Origin: Rufibacter ruber
GTDB lineage: Bacteria > Bacteroidota > Bacteroidia > Cytophagales > Hymenobacteraceae
NCBI RefSeq assembly: GCF_001647275.1
Contig: NZ_LRMM01000014.1
Location: 1-64,000 of the forward strand
DNA: 64,000 bases
Direction of reading: 5' to 3'
The position numbers and the translations under genes were made by a program. Positions 9,251-18,005 of this stretch are shown here, piece after piece (positions within the stretch are counted from its first letter, which is position 1; each line of letters begins with the position of its first letter). The notes under the pieces are model-generated. The model was not told the origin of the DNA. It saw nothing but the letters and a program-made list of their open reading frames with translations, and did no database searches.

Positions 9251-9339
9251 TGTCATCCTGAAAGGATCTTGGTGGCGAACGGTAAGAATATGTAGTGAGC
9301 GCATATCTAGCTTGCCCACAAGATCCTTCCAAGATGACA
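9251..9339. repeat. Solo TGTCATcCTG inverted-repeat element (no gene inside)
   Basis: Left arm 9251-9280 starts TGTCATCCTGAAAGGATCTT and ends GGTGGCGAAC; right arm 9314-9339 is its approximate reverse complement, ending CCAAGATGACA. About 33 bp lie between. It belongs to the same family as the repeats around the GIY-YIG gene at 31.6 kb, but contains no gene. Confidence 0.85.
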
Positions 9340-9348
9340 GCACGGAGA

Positions 9349-9387
9349 CGTTTTTGACCTCTTTTCCCGAAAACAGGCCAAAAACGG
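9349..9387. repeat. Dispersed ~40-bp palindrome, copy 6
   Basis: Ten bases after the solo inverted-repeat element and upstream of lpdA. Left arm reads GTTTTTGACCTCTTTTC, right arm is consensus. Confidence 0.8.
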
Positions 9388-9459
9388 TCTTAAGACTTTT
9401 GCTTCTGCATCATATTGTTTTTGAGAACGGGAATTCTTTCCTTCATAAAAAGAAAAACC

Positions 9460-10863
9460 ATGAAATACGATGTAACGGTTATTGGTTCTGGTCCTGGGGG
9501 CTACGTAGCGGCTATTCGCTGTGCGCAGTTGGGCCTGAAAACAGCCATCATTGAAAAATATTCGGTGCTGGGCGGTACTTGCCTGAACGTGGGCTGTATT
9601 CCGTCTAAGGCGCTGCTGGATTCATCTGAGCACTTCCACAACGCGGCGCATACCTTTAAGGAGCACGGCATTGAGCTGGAGAACCTGCAGGTGAACCTGG
9701 AGCAGATGATTACCCGCAAGAGCGGCGTGATTAAGTCTAACAACGACGGGATTGCCTACCTCATGAAGAAGAACAAGGTAGACGTGTACAACGGCTTAGG
9801 CTCCTTTGTGAACAAGAACACCATCAAAATCACGGGCCAGGACGGCGCTGAGCAGCAGATTGAGACGGACAAAACCATCATTGCCACTGGTTCTAAGCCG
9901 GTAAACCTGCCTTTCCTGCCCGTTGATAAAAACCGCATCATCACTTCTACCGAAGCGTTAACCTTAAAAGAGGTTCCCAAGCACCTGATTGTGATTGGCG
10001 GCGGCGTGATTGGTCTGGAGTTGGGTTCTGTGTATGCCCGCCTAGGCGCGAAAGTGTCTGTGGTAGAATACACAGATGCCATTATCCCTACCATGGACCG
10101 CGCCCTTGGGAAAGAATTACAGCGCGTCTTGAAGAAAACCCTCGGCTTTGAGTTCTTCTTCGGGCACAAGGTAACGGGTGCGCAGGTAGAAGGCGAAGGC
10201 GTGAAAGTAACCGCTGAGTCTCCTAAAGGTCAGGAAGTGACGTTTGAAGGTGATTACTGCTTAGTATCTGTAGGCCGTAAACCCTATACAGAAGGCTTGG
10301 GCTTAGAGAACGCAGGCGTGCAGTTAGGTGAGCGTGGTATGATTGCCGTAGATGACCACCTGCAAACCAACGTGCCCGGCATCTACGCCATTGGCGACGT
10401 GGTGCGTGGTGCTATGTTGGCGCACAAAGCCGAAGAAGAAGGGGTTTTGGTAGCCGAGCAGATTGTTGGGCAGAAGCCGCACATCAATTATAACCTCATC
10501 CCAGGCGTAGTGTACACCTGGCCGGAAGTAGCCGGTGTTGGTTTTACGGAGGAGCAACTGAAAGCCCAAGGCGTAGCCTACAAGACGGGTTCGTTCCCCT
10601 TCAAAGCCTCCGGCCGCGCCAAAGCGTCTATGGACACAGACGGTTTCGTGAAGGTGTTGGCAGATGCCAAAACCGATGAGATTCTGGGCGTGCATATGAT
10701 TGGACCGCGTGCGGCAGACATGATTGCCGAGGCGGTGGTAGCCATGGAATTCAGGGCCTCGGCCGAAGATGTGGCCCGCATGAGCCATGCGCACCCAACC
10801 TATACTGAGGCCATGAAAGAAGCCTGTTTAGCGGCTACTGAGAACAGAGCTATTCATATATAG
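9460..10863 (+). CDS. lpdA: Dihydrolipoyl dehydrogenase (E3)
   Basis: 467 aa from ATG 9460; an upstream in-frame start (9415) adds an unlikely basic leader. FAD-binding GSGPGGYVAAIRC at residue about 9, the redox disulfide GGTCLNVGCIPSK near residues 40-52, the NAD-binding GGGVIGLELG around residue 180, the second FAD motif GIYAIGDVV near 310, and the C-terminal active-site HAHPTYTEA with the catalytic His-Glu pair. It reoxidises dihydrolipoyl groups of E2, producing NADH. Third gene of the oxoglutarate dehydrogenase cluster; it may also serve other 2-oxoacid dehydrogenases. Confidence 0.96.
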   Translation: MKYDVTVIGSGPGGYVAAIRCAQLGLKTAIIEKYSVLGGTCLNVGCIPSKALLDSSEHFHNAAHTFKEHGIELENLQVNLEQMITRKSGVIKSNNDGIAYLMKKNKVDVYNGLGSFVNKNTIKITGQDGAEQQIETDKTIIATGSKPVNLPFLPVDKNRIITSTEALTLKEVPKHLIVIGGGVIGLELGSVYARLGAKVSVVEYTDAIIPTMDRALGKELQRVLKKTLGFEFFFGHKVTGAQVEGEGVKVTAESPKGQEVTFEGDYCLVSVGRKPYTEGLGLENAGVQLGERGMIAVDDHLQTNVPGIYAIGDVVRGAMLAHKAEEEGVLVAEQIVGQKPHINYNLIPGVVYTWPEVAGVGFTEEQLKAQGVAYKTGSFPFKASGRAKASMDTDGFVKVLADAKTDEILGVHMIGPRAADMIAEAVVAMEFRASAEDVARMSHAHPTYTEAMKEACLAATENRAIHI

Positions 10864-10882
10864 GGTTTAGCTGCTGCTTTAT

Positions 10883-10925
10883 AAAATAGAACGCTCTCCT
10901 GATTTCAGGAGAGGCGTTCTATTTT
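10883..10925. terminator. Bidirectional intrinsic terminator between lpdA and the OmpP1-like gene
   Basis: Long hairpin with AAAATAGAACGC / GCGTTCTATTTT outer arms and TCTCCTGA / TCAGGAGA inner arms, in a convergent gap. U/A tracts on both sides suit termination from either strand. Confidence 0.85.
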
Positions 10926-10929
10926 ACAA

Positions 10930-10969
10930 GCGTTTTAAGGCTGTTTTTCTAAAAATAGCTCAAAAACAG
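10930..10969. repeat. Dispersed palindrome, copy 7
   Basis: Adjoins the terminator above and ends a few bases from the stop of the minus-strand gene. The left core AAGGCTG pairs only partly with right ATAGCTC. Confidence 0.75.
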
Positions 10970-10972
10970 AAC

Positions 10973-12523
10973 TTAGAAGTTCCACCCGAAGGTGACTACA
11001 AAGTTGGTGTTCTCATGCTTGTTTTCAGTGAGAGGGGTAATGGCCTCGTCATAGACAGAATCAGGTGAGCCAAACTCCAGATTGGAATAAGGGCTATACA
11101 GGCTCTTGTACTTGCTATACACCAAGGCGGCGTCAATAAAGTAGTTAGTCTGTCTCAGGCCAAAACCGCCCGTAAAGAAGGTTTTTGACTGATCAACATT
11201 GCTGTTCTTCATAGGGTCGCCGTACAAGCCTACACCACCTCTCAGCCTGAAGATGTCAATGCGGGCCTCCGCTCCAAATCTATAATTCATGGCACTTTGG
11301 TAGCTGTTGCGGGCCGCTTGGTTGGCGTTTTGAAAAGAGGCATCATTGGAGCTTAACCGGCCATTAGCGTAATTCACATATTCCACATCGGCGGTGATAA
11401 AGCCATTTTTGCCTAAGAACACGGCAGCGCCACCACTGGCCCTAAAGGGCGTGGTGAGGTTGTACTCAAACTCCCCAAGATCGGTTGTGGCATATTCTAC
11501 ATCATTGGTGAACATGCCCGTTGTGTAGTTAACCGTCAAGTTAGTGCTGTACTGGTCAACCAAAGTGTACCAGGTGGGAGTTTGAACGGCAACGCCTAAC
11601 CTAAGCACATCTGAAGGGCGGTAGATGGCTCCTACTTTTAGCATGACCCCGGTTCCTTCAGTCGTTAGGTTGTCCTGGAGCCGAAAATTTTGCAGGCCAG
11701 ACTGCGGGCTTTCAGCAACAGTAGGTCCGGTTTCAGAATAGGTTCTTGTCTGCTTAAACCGTACGCTGGTGATACCAATAGAGGCTCCCAGAAACAATTT
11801 GTCTCTAAAGCTGGCTCCGTAAGATAAGTCCCACTGGTTTTGTGAACCACTGGTGACAATGCTCTCTTGAAAAGGAGTGGCTACCAGTGCGCGGGTAATA
11901 GGGTCATTCTCATTGGCGGGTACCACAGAATAGTCTGGGGCGTAATAAAATCCTCCAGCTTCATCAAACGTGATGAGTCCAGTTTCATATGCTAAATAAG
12001 ATTCATCAAATGCATTTGCCCCCTCTGTAGTTGAGTTGGCTAATTGGTCAGCATACTCGGCAAATTTTAACGCACCCCTTGGTGAGGTGCCGCGGTAGGT
12101 CATGCGCTGGTTGAAATTGTTCAGCCGGGTGAGCCCCAGGCCAAAAGACCCAGACCGCCAATCTCCTTCCTCGTCATCAGCCTTGCGGGTAGTGATCACT
12201 ATCCCCACCTGAGGGATATTAAGGTTATTGCGGTTGTCCATGGCTGAGGTGCCAAAGACAGAACTGTTGGTCTCGTTGAAGTTAAGCCCGGCAGAAACAG
12301 TCACCTCTGAACGTCTGAACAAACCTAAGCCGGCTGGGTTAGCTGAGAAAGACCCGGCATCGCCGCCTAAGGCAACATTGGCGCCAGAGAGCCCTAAGGA
12401 ACGGGCAGTGCCCCCAAAATCTGTGCGTGAATAACGAAGGACGTCTGTCTCGCTTTGAGCAAAGCCCTTCCCGGCACTGCCTAGCAGGGCCAGGCAGGCC
12501 AAAAGAAAGCTATATTTTTTCAT
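10973..12523 (-). CDS. Outer-membrane protein, OmpP1/FadL-like family
   Basis: 516 aa. Signal peptide at residues 1-22 ending GFAQ. The N-terminal mature part (RYSRTDFGGTARSLGLSGA..., ALGGDAGSFSANPAGLG) is the pattern of Bacteroidota OmpP1/FadL/TodX-type barrels, and the rest alternates polar and aromatic strands, ending in aromatic FGWNF as expected for a barrel C-terminus. Relatives move hydrophobic compounds across the outer membrane; substrate unknown here. Upstream of it on the same strand is the Tyr/Gly-rich lipoprotein gene only 22 bp away, so they are probably cotranscribed. Confidence 0.82.
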   Translation of the reverse strand: MKKYSFLLACLALLGSAGKGFAQSETDVLRYSRTDFGGTARSLGLSGANVALGGDAGSFSANPAGLGLFRRSEVTVSAGLNFNETNSSVFGTSAMDNRNNLNIPQVGIVITTRKADDEEGDWRSGSFGLGLTRLNNFNQRMTYRGTSPRGALKFAEYADQLANSTTEGANAFDESYLAYETGLITFDEAGGFYYAPDYSVVPANENDPITRALVATPFQESIVTSGSQNQWDLSYGASFRDKLFLGASIGITSVRFKQTRTYSETGPTVAESPQSGLQNFRLQDNLTTEGTGVMLKVGAIYRPSDVLRLGVAVQTPTWYTLVDQYSTNLTVNYTTGMFTNDVEYATTDLGEFEYNLTTPFRASGGAAVFLGKNGFITADVEYVNYANGRLSSNDASFQNANQAARNSYQSAMNYRFGAEARIDIFRLRGGVGLYGDPMKNSNVDQSKTFFTGGFGLRQTNYFIDAALVYSKYKSLYSPYSNLEFGSPDSVYDEAITPLTENKHENTNFVVTFGWNF

Positions 12524-12545
12524 GTGCTTTTAAAGAAAAGAGAGA

Positions 12546-13655
12546 TTAGTTTCTGCCTCTGCGTCCGCCGCCTGAGCTAGAGCCCGAGCTGGAGCCGCTG
12601 CTGCTGCTTCTAGAAGGGAAGGATGAAGAGGAAGAAGATGATCTGGAAGGCTCATAAGAAGGTCTGCTCTGCTCATAAGAGCGGGAAGACTCTCTTTGGT
12701 AATCATTGTTCTGGCTGGCAGATGGGGCCGGAGACTCTCTGCGGCGTCTGCTTCGCTGGGCCTCACTGCTTCTGCTTCCAGAGTTTGACGGCGTTGGCGT
12801 ATAAACCGGCTGTTCTGACCCGCTTGACCGTCTGGTGCGGGCATTCACAGGCTGAGGCTGCTCTGAAACGCTGCCAGGGTAAGAAGATCTTCCGGTGGTA
12901 CGTCTAGAGCGGGTGCCTTCGTCTATCTGCGCATTAGAAACTCTGGAGCCGGAGCTTGGGGTGATGCCGCCGCGGGTTCCTCTGACTGCATTCTGGCTTG
13001 AGCTACCGCCAAGGTTAGAACTTCTGTCACGACGCGGGGCGTAGTTCACCTTTCTGGCCACAACACCGCCTCCGTAATAGCCCCCGTCATAGAAGCCGCC
13101 GCCGTAGTAGCCGCCATAGCGGTAAGGGTTGTATCTGCCGTAGCCGTAGTAACCCCATGGGTCATAGAAGCGACCGTACCCGCCGTAGCCCCAGCCGTAG
13201 CCTATGCCAATAGAGACAGAAATGCCAGTACGGGGCCACCAAGGATCATAAAGGGCCATGCCGGGGCCGTAAAACGGATCATACCAGGGGTCCATCATCA
13301 TCGCTCTGGAATAGTAGCGGCCAGGGTAGAAAAATGGGTCACGGTACGCATAATACGGGTTGCCAAAGGGCGCATCATAGTACGAGTACTGGTAAGGGTC
13401 ATTAGAAGCTCTGCGGGTCTTGCCAGAATAGGTTTCGGGGTCGCTCTCCCGCTCGGTAATGTCTCCAGAAGAGTTGGCCGCATACCCTTCAGTGGCCTCA
13501 GGGGCATATTCAGGTTCTACATACGTGACTTTGTCTGAGGAGGAGAAGTACACGTCATCCACTTCGCTGGTCTGCAGATTGGACGTCGTGCTGCACCCGG
13601 CCGCCAAAAATCCCAGCAGCGGCAAGAGGTACAGTTTATGGGAAAAATATTTCAT
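12546..13655 (-). CDS. Tyr/Gly-rich low-complexity lipoprotein
   Basis: 369 aa. Lipoprotein signal with lipobox LAAGC around residue 21. Residues about 80-200 are dominated by Tyr, Gly, Pro, Asp and Phe (repeats such as YYGYGRYNPYRYGGYYGGG). From about 210 on, the chain is Ser/Arg-rich and ends in a poly-Ser tract followed by GGGRRGRN. No enzymatic domain recognised. The composition suggests an extended or self-associating surface protein, which is inference. It probably shares an operon with the OmpP1-like gene and is divergent from proS. Confidence 0.78.
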   Translation of the reverse strand: MKYFSHKLYLLPLLGFLAAGCSTTSNLQTSEVDDVYFSSSDKVTYVEPEYAPEATEGYAANSSGDITERESDPETYSGKTRRASNDPYQYSYYDAPFGNPYYAYRDPFFYPGRYYSRAMMMDPWYDPFYGPGMALYDPWWPRTGISVSIGIGYGWGYGGYGRFYDPWGYYGYGRYNPYRYGGYYGGGFYDGGYYGGGVVARKVNYAPRRDRSSNLGGSSSQNAVRGTRGGITPSSGSRVSNAQIDEGTRSRRTTGRSSYPGSVSEQPQPVNARTRRSSGSEQPVYTPTPSNSGSRSSEAQRSRRRRESPAPSASQNNDYQRESSRSYEQSRPSYEPSRSSSSSSSFPSRSSSSGSSSGSSSGGGRRGRN

Positions 13656-13859
13656 GAGTTGTAGTAGTTGGAATGGATGCTAATTCAGATTCACAAAACT
13701 AGGTAACACGAGTATCCGGATCACCAACGTTTCTATTACAAGATATTAACGTATTTTTGAGCCGAAAAGGTATAGAAGCGTTCAAAGAAAAAACAAGCAA
13801 ATTCTATGCCGGATTATTAAAGAATTTCTATATATTTCTCTTTTTCAAAGATACTTAAA

Positions 13860-15338
13860 ATGAGCAAAGGGTTGCCTAAGCGTAGTGAGGATTATTCACT
13901 GTGGTACAATGAATTGGTTAAGCGGGCCGGCCTGGCCGAAAACTCCGCCGTGCGGGGCTGTATGGTCATTAAACCGTACGGGTATGCCATTTGGGAGAAA
14001 ATGCAGCGCGTATTAGATGATATGTTCAAAGCAACAGGACATTCTAATGCGTACTTCCCCCTATTCGTGCCCAAAAGTTTGTTTGAGGCCGAAGAGCAGA
14101 ACGCCGAGGGTTTTGCCAAGGAGTGCGCCGTGGTGACCCACTACCGCCTGCAAACCGACCCCGACAAACCCGGCAAGCTGCGCGTAGACCCCAATGCCCG
14201 CCTGGAGGAAGAGCTCATTGTGCGCCCCACCTCTGAGGCCATCATCTGGAACACCTACAAAGGCTGGATCCAGAGCTACCGTGATTTGCCCTTGCTCATC
14301 AACCAGTGGGCCAACGTAGTGCGCTGGGAAATGCGCACCCGCCTGTTTCTGCGTACCGCCGAGTTCCTGTGGCAGGAAGGCCACACCGCCCACGCCACTT
14401 CCAAAGAAGCCGTAGAGGAAACCGAACGCATGCTGCACGTCTACGCTGATTTCGCCGAGAATTTTCTGGCCCTGCCGGTGATTAGAGGTAAGAAAACCCC
14501 CAATGAGCGCTTTGCCGGGGCTTTGGATACTTACTGCATTGAAGGCCTCATGCAAGACGGGAAAGCCCTGCAGGCCGGTACGTCGCACTTCCTGGGACAG
14601 AACTTCGCGCAGGCGTTTGACGTGAAGTTCGCCACCAGAGAAGGCGTGCTGGAGCACGTGTGGGGAACCTCCTGGGGCGTGAGCACCCGTTTAATGGGAG
14701 CCCTGGTCATGGCGCACTCAGATGATGAAGGCTTGGTATTGCCTCCCAAACTGGCGCCTATCCAGGTGGTGATTGTGCCCATCTACAAAGGCGAAGAGCA
14801 ACTGGCGCAAATCTCTGAGAAGGTGCTGGCCCTGAAAAAACAACTGGAGGCCAAAGGCATCAGTGTAAAATATGATGACCGCGACACCGAGCGCCCCGGC
14901 TTCAAGTTTGCCGAGTGGGAACTGAAAGGCGTGCCCGTGCGCATCGCCATTGGCGGGCGCGACCTGGAAAACGGCACCGCCGAAGTGGCCCGCCGCGACA
15001 CCAAGGAGAAGTCCTCGCAGCAATTTGACGAGCTGGTGAACCTGGTGCCTGCGTTATTAGACGAGATTCAGGAAAACGTCTTCCAGAAAGCCCTGGCCTT
15101 CCGCGAAGCGAACACCACCAAAGTAGATTCTTACGAGGAGTTCAAGCGTATTCTGGACGAGAAACCCGGGTTTGTCTTAGCCCACTGGGACGGCACCCCG
15201 GAGACCGAAGAGCGCATCAAAGAGGAAACCAAAGCCACCATCCGCTGCATCGCCCTGGATTCACCGGAGGAAGACGGCGTGGACATGGTGACGGGCCAAC
15301 CTTCTAAGCGCCGTGTGTACTTCGCCAGAGCGTACTAA
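13860..15338 (+). CDS. proS: Prolyl-tRNA synthetase, archaeal/eukaryal-like type
   Basis: 492 aa class II aminoacyl-tRNA synthetase that charges tRNA-Pro. It begins [19 protein letters not shown] as in the ProS type 3 group; motif 2 region is [19 protein letters not shown] ... [22 protein letters not shown], motif 3 is in [17 protein letters not shown]. The bacterial-type editing insertion is absent. The anticodon-binding domain ([12 protein letters not shown]) and the C-terminal zinc-domain-like region follow. This form is normal in Bacteroidota. No Shine-Dalgarno; the start is preceded by an AT-rich leader. Confidence 0.96.
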   Translation: MSKGLPKRSEDYSLWYNELVKRAGLAENSAVRGCMVIKPYGYAIWEKMQRVLDDMFKATGHSNAYFPLFVPKSLFEAEEQNAEGFAKECAVVTHYRLQTDPDKPGKLRVDPNARLEEELIVRPTSEAIIWNTYKGWIQSYRDLPLLINQWANVVRWEMRTRLFLRTAEFLWQEGHTAHATSKEAVEETERMLHVYADFAENFLALPVIRGKKTPNERFAGALDTYCIEGLMQDGKALQAGTSHFLGQNFAQAFDVKFATREGVLEHVWGTSWGVSTRLMGALVMAHSDDEGLVLPPKLAPIQVVIVPIYKGEEQLAQISEKVLALKKQLEAKGISVKYDDRDTERPGFKFAEWELKGVPVRIAIGGRDLENGTAEVARRDTKEKSSQQFDELVNLVPALLDEIQENVFQKALAFREANTTKVDSYEEFKRILDEKPGFVLAHWDGTPETEERIKEETKATIRCIALDSPEEDGVDMVTGQPSKRRVYFARAY

Positions 15339-15424
15339 TAATTTAAAGATTGGGGAAGATGTGAAAAGGGCGTTTTCCTTTTCCTGCAGATAAAGAACGG
15401 GAGCTGCGTGAGTGGCTCTCGTTT

Positions 15425-15449
15425 CTGTTTTGAGCCTGTTTTAGGAAAT
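15425..15449. repeat. Half copy of the dispersed palindrome, copy 8
   Basis: Only the left arm (CTGTTTTGAGCCTGTTTTAG) is recognisable; the right arm has been lost and the TTACCCTGTAACG hairpin element begins 13 bases later. Confidence 0.6.
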
Positions 15450-15461
15450 TAAATCAAGAAT

Positions 15462-15627
15462 GTAGCGTCGTTACCCTGTAACGACGTGTCGGCATGAAAC
15501 GATAAAGCCTCTCCCAGAGAGACCATAATTTGAGCCCATAAGCAATGTAGGTTGAATGATCTGGTTCTCTGGTTTAGAGCCTATGCCGCTGCGTGGAAAC
15601 ACGCCGTTACAGGGTAACGACGCTACG
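15462..15627. repeat. Inverted pair of GTCGTTACcctGTAACGAC hairpins
   Basis: Two 27-bp units, 15462-15488 and about 15601-15627, are reverse complements with one mismatch, and each is itself a hairpin (CGTCGTTAC, 3-base loop, GTAACGACG). About 112 bp without a reading frame separate them. Located between proS and the LOG-family gene; a different family from the other repeats. Confidence 0.85.
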
Positions 15628-15631
15628 GATT

Positions 15632-15673
15632 TCTGTTTTTTGGCCTGATTTCCAGAAAACAGGTCAAAAACGG
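15632..15673. repeat. Dispersed ~40-bp palindrome, copy 9
   Basis: Four bases after the preceding inverted pair. Consensus apart from GGCCTGATTTCC in the left arm. It is upstream of the -7 box of the next gene, so it is not part of that transcript. Confidence 0.8.
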
Positions 15674-15708
15674 GAAATGAATGTAGAACCGGACCTGCGC
15701 AACTTTTG

Positions 15709-15716
15709 TACCTTTG
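15709..15716 (+). promoter_or_regulatory. Bacteroidota-type -7 box (TACCTTTG) before the LOG-family gene
   Basis: TACCTTTG matches the TAnnTTTG -7 consensus of Bacteroidota sigma-A promoters and lies 27 bp before the chosen ATG at 15743. No clear -33 box. Confidence 0.45.
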
Positions 15717-15742
15717 CCTTTCAACCCTTCAACCTGTTTCAC

Positions 15743-16324
15743 ATGAAAAGCATTGCCATCTTCTGCGGTGCCCAGAGCGGCCATAACCCGGTGTACCAAA
15801 AAGCCGCCCAGGCACTGGGAACCTTGTTCGCCCAGAAAGGTGTCAGGCTGGTGTACGGCGGCGGCAAAGTGGGGCTGATGGGCGTGATTGCCGATGCCGT
15901 GCTGGCGGGCGGCGGCGAGGTGGTGGGCGTGATTCCGCAGAGCCTCATGGACATGGAGGTGGGGCACCCGGGGTTGACCCAACTGCACGTGGTGCAGACC
16001 ATGCACGAGCGCAAGGCCTTGATGGCCGCCGAGTCAGATGCGTTTGTGGCCATGCCCGGCGGCTTTGGCACGTTTGACGAGTTCTGCGAGATTGTGACCT
16101 GGAACCAGATCAACATCATTCAAAAGCCTTTTGCGCTTTTCAATGTGAACGGCTATTTCAACCCGTTCCTGCAGATGCTGGACCACGCCACCGCCGAAGG
16201 CTTCCTGAAACCAGAGCAACGGGCCAACGTGCTGGTGTCTGACCAGGGCGAGGACTTGATGAATCTGGTGCTGCAAAAAGCATCGGCCGTGGCCGAAGAC
16301 TGGGTGGATTTCAAGCGCATCTGA
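15743..16324 (+). CDS. LOG-family nucleotide 5'-monophosphate phosphoribohydrolase
   Basis: 193 aa from ATG 15743. An earlier in-frame start (15593) would run through a repeat and the probable promoter. Rossmann-type fold with YGGGKVGLMG near residue 40 and the family signature PGGFGTFDE around residue 100, containing catalytic Glu/Arg positions (HERKALM precedes it). Proteins of this group (TIGR00730) hydrolyse cytokinin riboside monophosphates or other nucleotides to free base and ribose 5-phosphate; the bacterial substrate is often unclear. Confidence 0.9.
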   Translation: MKSIAIFCGAQSGHNPVYQKAAQALGTLFAQKGVRLVYGGGKVGLMGVIADAVLAGGGEVVGVIPQSLMDMEVGHPGLTQLHVVQTMHERKALMAAESDAFVAMPGGFGTFDEFCEIVTWNQINIIQKPFALFNVNGYFNPFLQMLDHATAEGFLKPEQRANVLVSDQGEDLMNLVLQKASAVAEDWVDFKRI

Positions 16325-16329
16325 TTTTT

Positions 16330-16369
16330 CTGTTTTCGGCCTGTTTTTCAGAAAGTAGCTCAAAAACAG
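16330..16369. repeat. Dispersed palindrome, copy 10
   Basis: Immediately after the LOG-gene stop; right arm diverged (AGTAGCTCAAAAACAG). Confidence 0.75.
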
Positions 16370-16462
16370 CGTTGAATTCAACTGGAACAGCGCCTGCTCC
16401 AAAAGGCCTGGCAGCGTCTGGAGGGCCTGCGAGTGTCTGGACCCAATGCTTTTACCACCGAC

Positions 16463-16500
16463 TCACCCTCATTTAACCTTCTCCCTGAGAGGGAAGGAAC
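16463..16500. repeat. CCTTCTCCC...GGGAAGGAAC dispersed hairpin
   Basis: CCCTCATTTAACCTTCTCCC followed by GAGAGGGAAGGAAC; the same unit recurs at 57406-57443. Confidence 0.6.
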
Positions 16501-16509
16501 GCCGCTAAT

Positions 16510-16548
16510 GCGTTTTCGCCTGTTTCCCCAAAAACAGGCCGAAAACAG
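16510..16548. repeat. Dispersed palindrome, copy 11
   Basis: Second copy in the same gap, joined to the terminator that follows. Left arm lacks one G of the core. Confidence 0.75.
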
Positions 16549-16580
16549 AAATAGCCACGGCACCTGCCGTGGCTATTTCT
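16547..16580. terminator. Bidirectional terminator between the LOG-family gene and hemH
   Basis: Perfect hairpin AGAAATAGCCACGG / CCGTGGCTATTTCT with a 6-base loop in a convergent gap. Confidence 0.88.
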
Positions 16581-16623
16581 GTAATATGCTGTCGTGCTAC
16601 GTGATACGCACTACCTGCTACGC

Positions 16624-17655
16624 TTATTCCGCCTCCTGCACCAGCTGCACCACGGTGTTGACCCAGGTGGGGTGCGTGTTACAGCTTTCTACCAGTTGCC
16701 AGTGTTCGCCGCCGGCTTTCTCAAACTCCTCTTTGAACTCTTCGCCCACCTCAATGGTGGTTTCCAGGCAGTCGGCCACAAAGGCGGGGCTGAAGGCCAG
16801 CACGCTCTTCACGCCGTTGGCGGCCAGTTCTTTCAAGATATTGTCTGTGTAGGGTTGCAGCCACGGGTCTTTGCCCAGGCGCGACTGAAACGCCACCGTA
16901 TATTTTCCTTCGGGGATGTTGAGGGCCTTGGCCAGCTGGCGCGAGGTCTCAAAACACTGCGCGCGGTAGCAGTAGCGGTTACGGCTGTGGTACGTGTTGC
17001 AGCAGGCGCCCAACTGGCAGTAGCCTTTGGTGCTGGCCTTGAGAATCTGCCGCTCCGGCACGCCGTGGTAACTGAACACAAAATGGTCATAGTCCCGCTT
17101 GGCCATGTGCGTCTGGGCAATCTCTGCGAAGGTATTGATAAAGCCGGGGTGGTTGCAGAACGTGCTGATGAACTTGATGTCTGGGATCACCTCCCAGGTG
17201 CCCACCACCTCCATCACCTTCTCCTGCACCGAGCCCGTGGTGGCCGAGGCGTACTGCGGGAACAGCGGCAGCACAATGATGCGGTCCACCACCTTGTCTT
17301 GGAGCTCTTGCAGGGCGCTTTCAATGCTGGGGCTTTGGTACCGCATGCCCAGGGCCACGTGGTAGTTCTTGCCCAACCGTTCCTGCACCAGTTTCTGCAG
17401 GTCCAGGCCGTGGTACAGCAGCGGCGAACCGCGGTCGGTCCAGAGTTCTTTATAGATCTTCGCCGATTTAGGCGCCCTAAACGGGGCGATGATGCCGTTC
17501 ACCAACAGGTAACGGTTTACGGCCGGGATGTCAATCACCCGTTTGTCTAAAAGGAATTCGCGAAGGTATTTTCTAACGTGGGGCACGCTGGGCGAATCTG
17601 GGGTGCCCAGGTTCACCAACAATACTCCTGTTTTTCCAGGGAGTCCACTTTTCAT
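16624..17655 (-). CDS. hemH: Ferrochelatase
   Basis: 343 aa from the ATG at 17655, which gives the usual length; the longer frame to 17844 crosses a palindrome and the probable promoter. GVLLVNLGTPDSP at the N-terminus, and the metal-chelating active-site stretch FSYHGVPERQ with the conserved His; a Cys-containing segment CQLGACCNTYHSRNRYCYRAQC follows, and the C-terminal FSPAFVADCLETTIE carries the conserved Glu. Inserts Fe(II) into protoporphyrin IX at the membrane in the last step of haem synthesis. Single gene, divergent from era. Confidence 0.95.
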   Translation of the reverse strand: MKSGLPGKTGVLLVNLGTPDSPSVPHVRKYLREFLLDKRVIDIPAVNRYLLVNGIIAPFRAPKSAKIYKELWTDRGSPLLYHGLDLQKLVQERLGKNYHVALGMRYQSPSIESALQELQDKVVDRIIVLPLFPQYASATTGSVQEKVMEVVGTWEVIPDIKFISTFCNHPGFINTFAEIAQTHMAKRDYDHFVFSYHGVPERQILKASTKGYCQLGACCNTYHSRNRYCYRAQCFETSRQLAKALNIPEGKYTVAFQSRLGKDPWLQPYTDNILKELAANGVKSVLAFSPAFVADCLETTIEVGEEFKEEFEKAGGEHWQLVESCNTHPTWVNTVVQLVQEAE

Positions 17656-17673
17656 AAGCCTGATATTAGATTG

Positions 17674-17681
17674 CAAAGGTA
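17674..17681 (-). promoter_or_regulatory. -7 box (TACCTTTG) before hemH
   Basis: On the minus strand TACCTTTG lies 19-26 bp before the hemH ATG; it matches TAnnTTTG. -33 element not evident. Confidence 0.45.
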
Positions 17682-17771
17682 CATATTTGGGAGGCAGCAG
17701 GCACAGAACCAGCCCGTAAACTCTATAGATATTCCTTATAGGCCATAGAGTGTATAGAACCTGGGGTTTTG

Positions 17772-17823
17772 CTTTTTCTGTTTTGGGGCTGTTTTCAGAA
17801 AAACAGCCCCAAAACAGAAAAAG
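17772..17823. repeat. Dispersed palindrome, copy 12 (extended perfect arms, GGGGC/GCCCC variant)
   Basis: The cleanest copy: 24-bp perfectly matched arms (CTTTTTCTGTTTTGGGGCTG plus TTTT, and its complement). It lies in the hemH-era divergent gap and shows the same compensatory GGGGC/GCCCC core as copy 3. Confidence 0.92.
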
Positions 17824-17971
17824 TACGGGGGCTGGTTCTGTCAACCGGCGCGTGCTGGGTTACTGCTGCAACTGTTTTTCTGGCTAAAGGTTTACCGCTC
17901 AGCGTTATTTTACGTCTTTATCAATCTCTTGATACTTTAGCCGTGATACTCAATACGATCTAAAAAAGCGT

Positions 17972-17979
17972 TACCTTTG
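17972..17979 (+). promoter_or_regulatory. -7 box (TACCTTTG) before era
   Basis: TACCTTTG 27 bp upstream of the era ATG, identical to the boxes before hemH and the LOG-family gene. Confidence 0.5.
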
Positions 17980-18005
17980 CAAATTGTTTTCAAAAAGAGG
18001 TTAAA

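Noticed and set aside
12530-12907. Short open frames on both strands within the Tyr/Gly-rich lipoprotein gene
   Set aside because: They are frame shadows of a low-complexity coding region.
15425-15673. CRISPR-like array from repeated hairpins
   Set aside because: Only two copies in inverted orientation and no regular spacers or cas genes.
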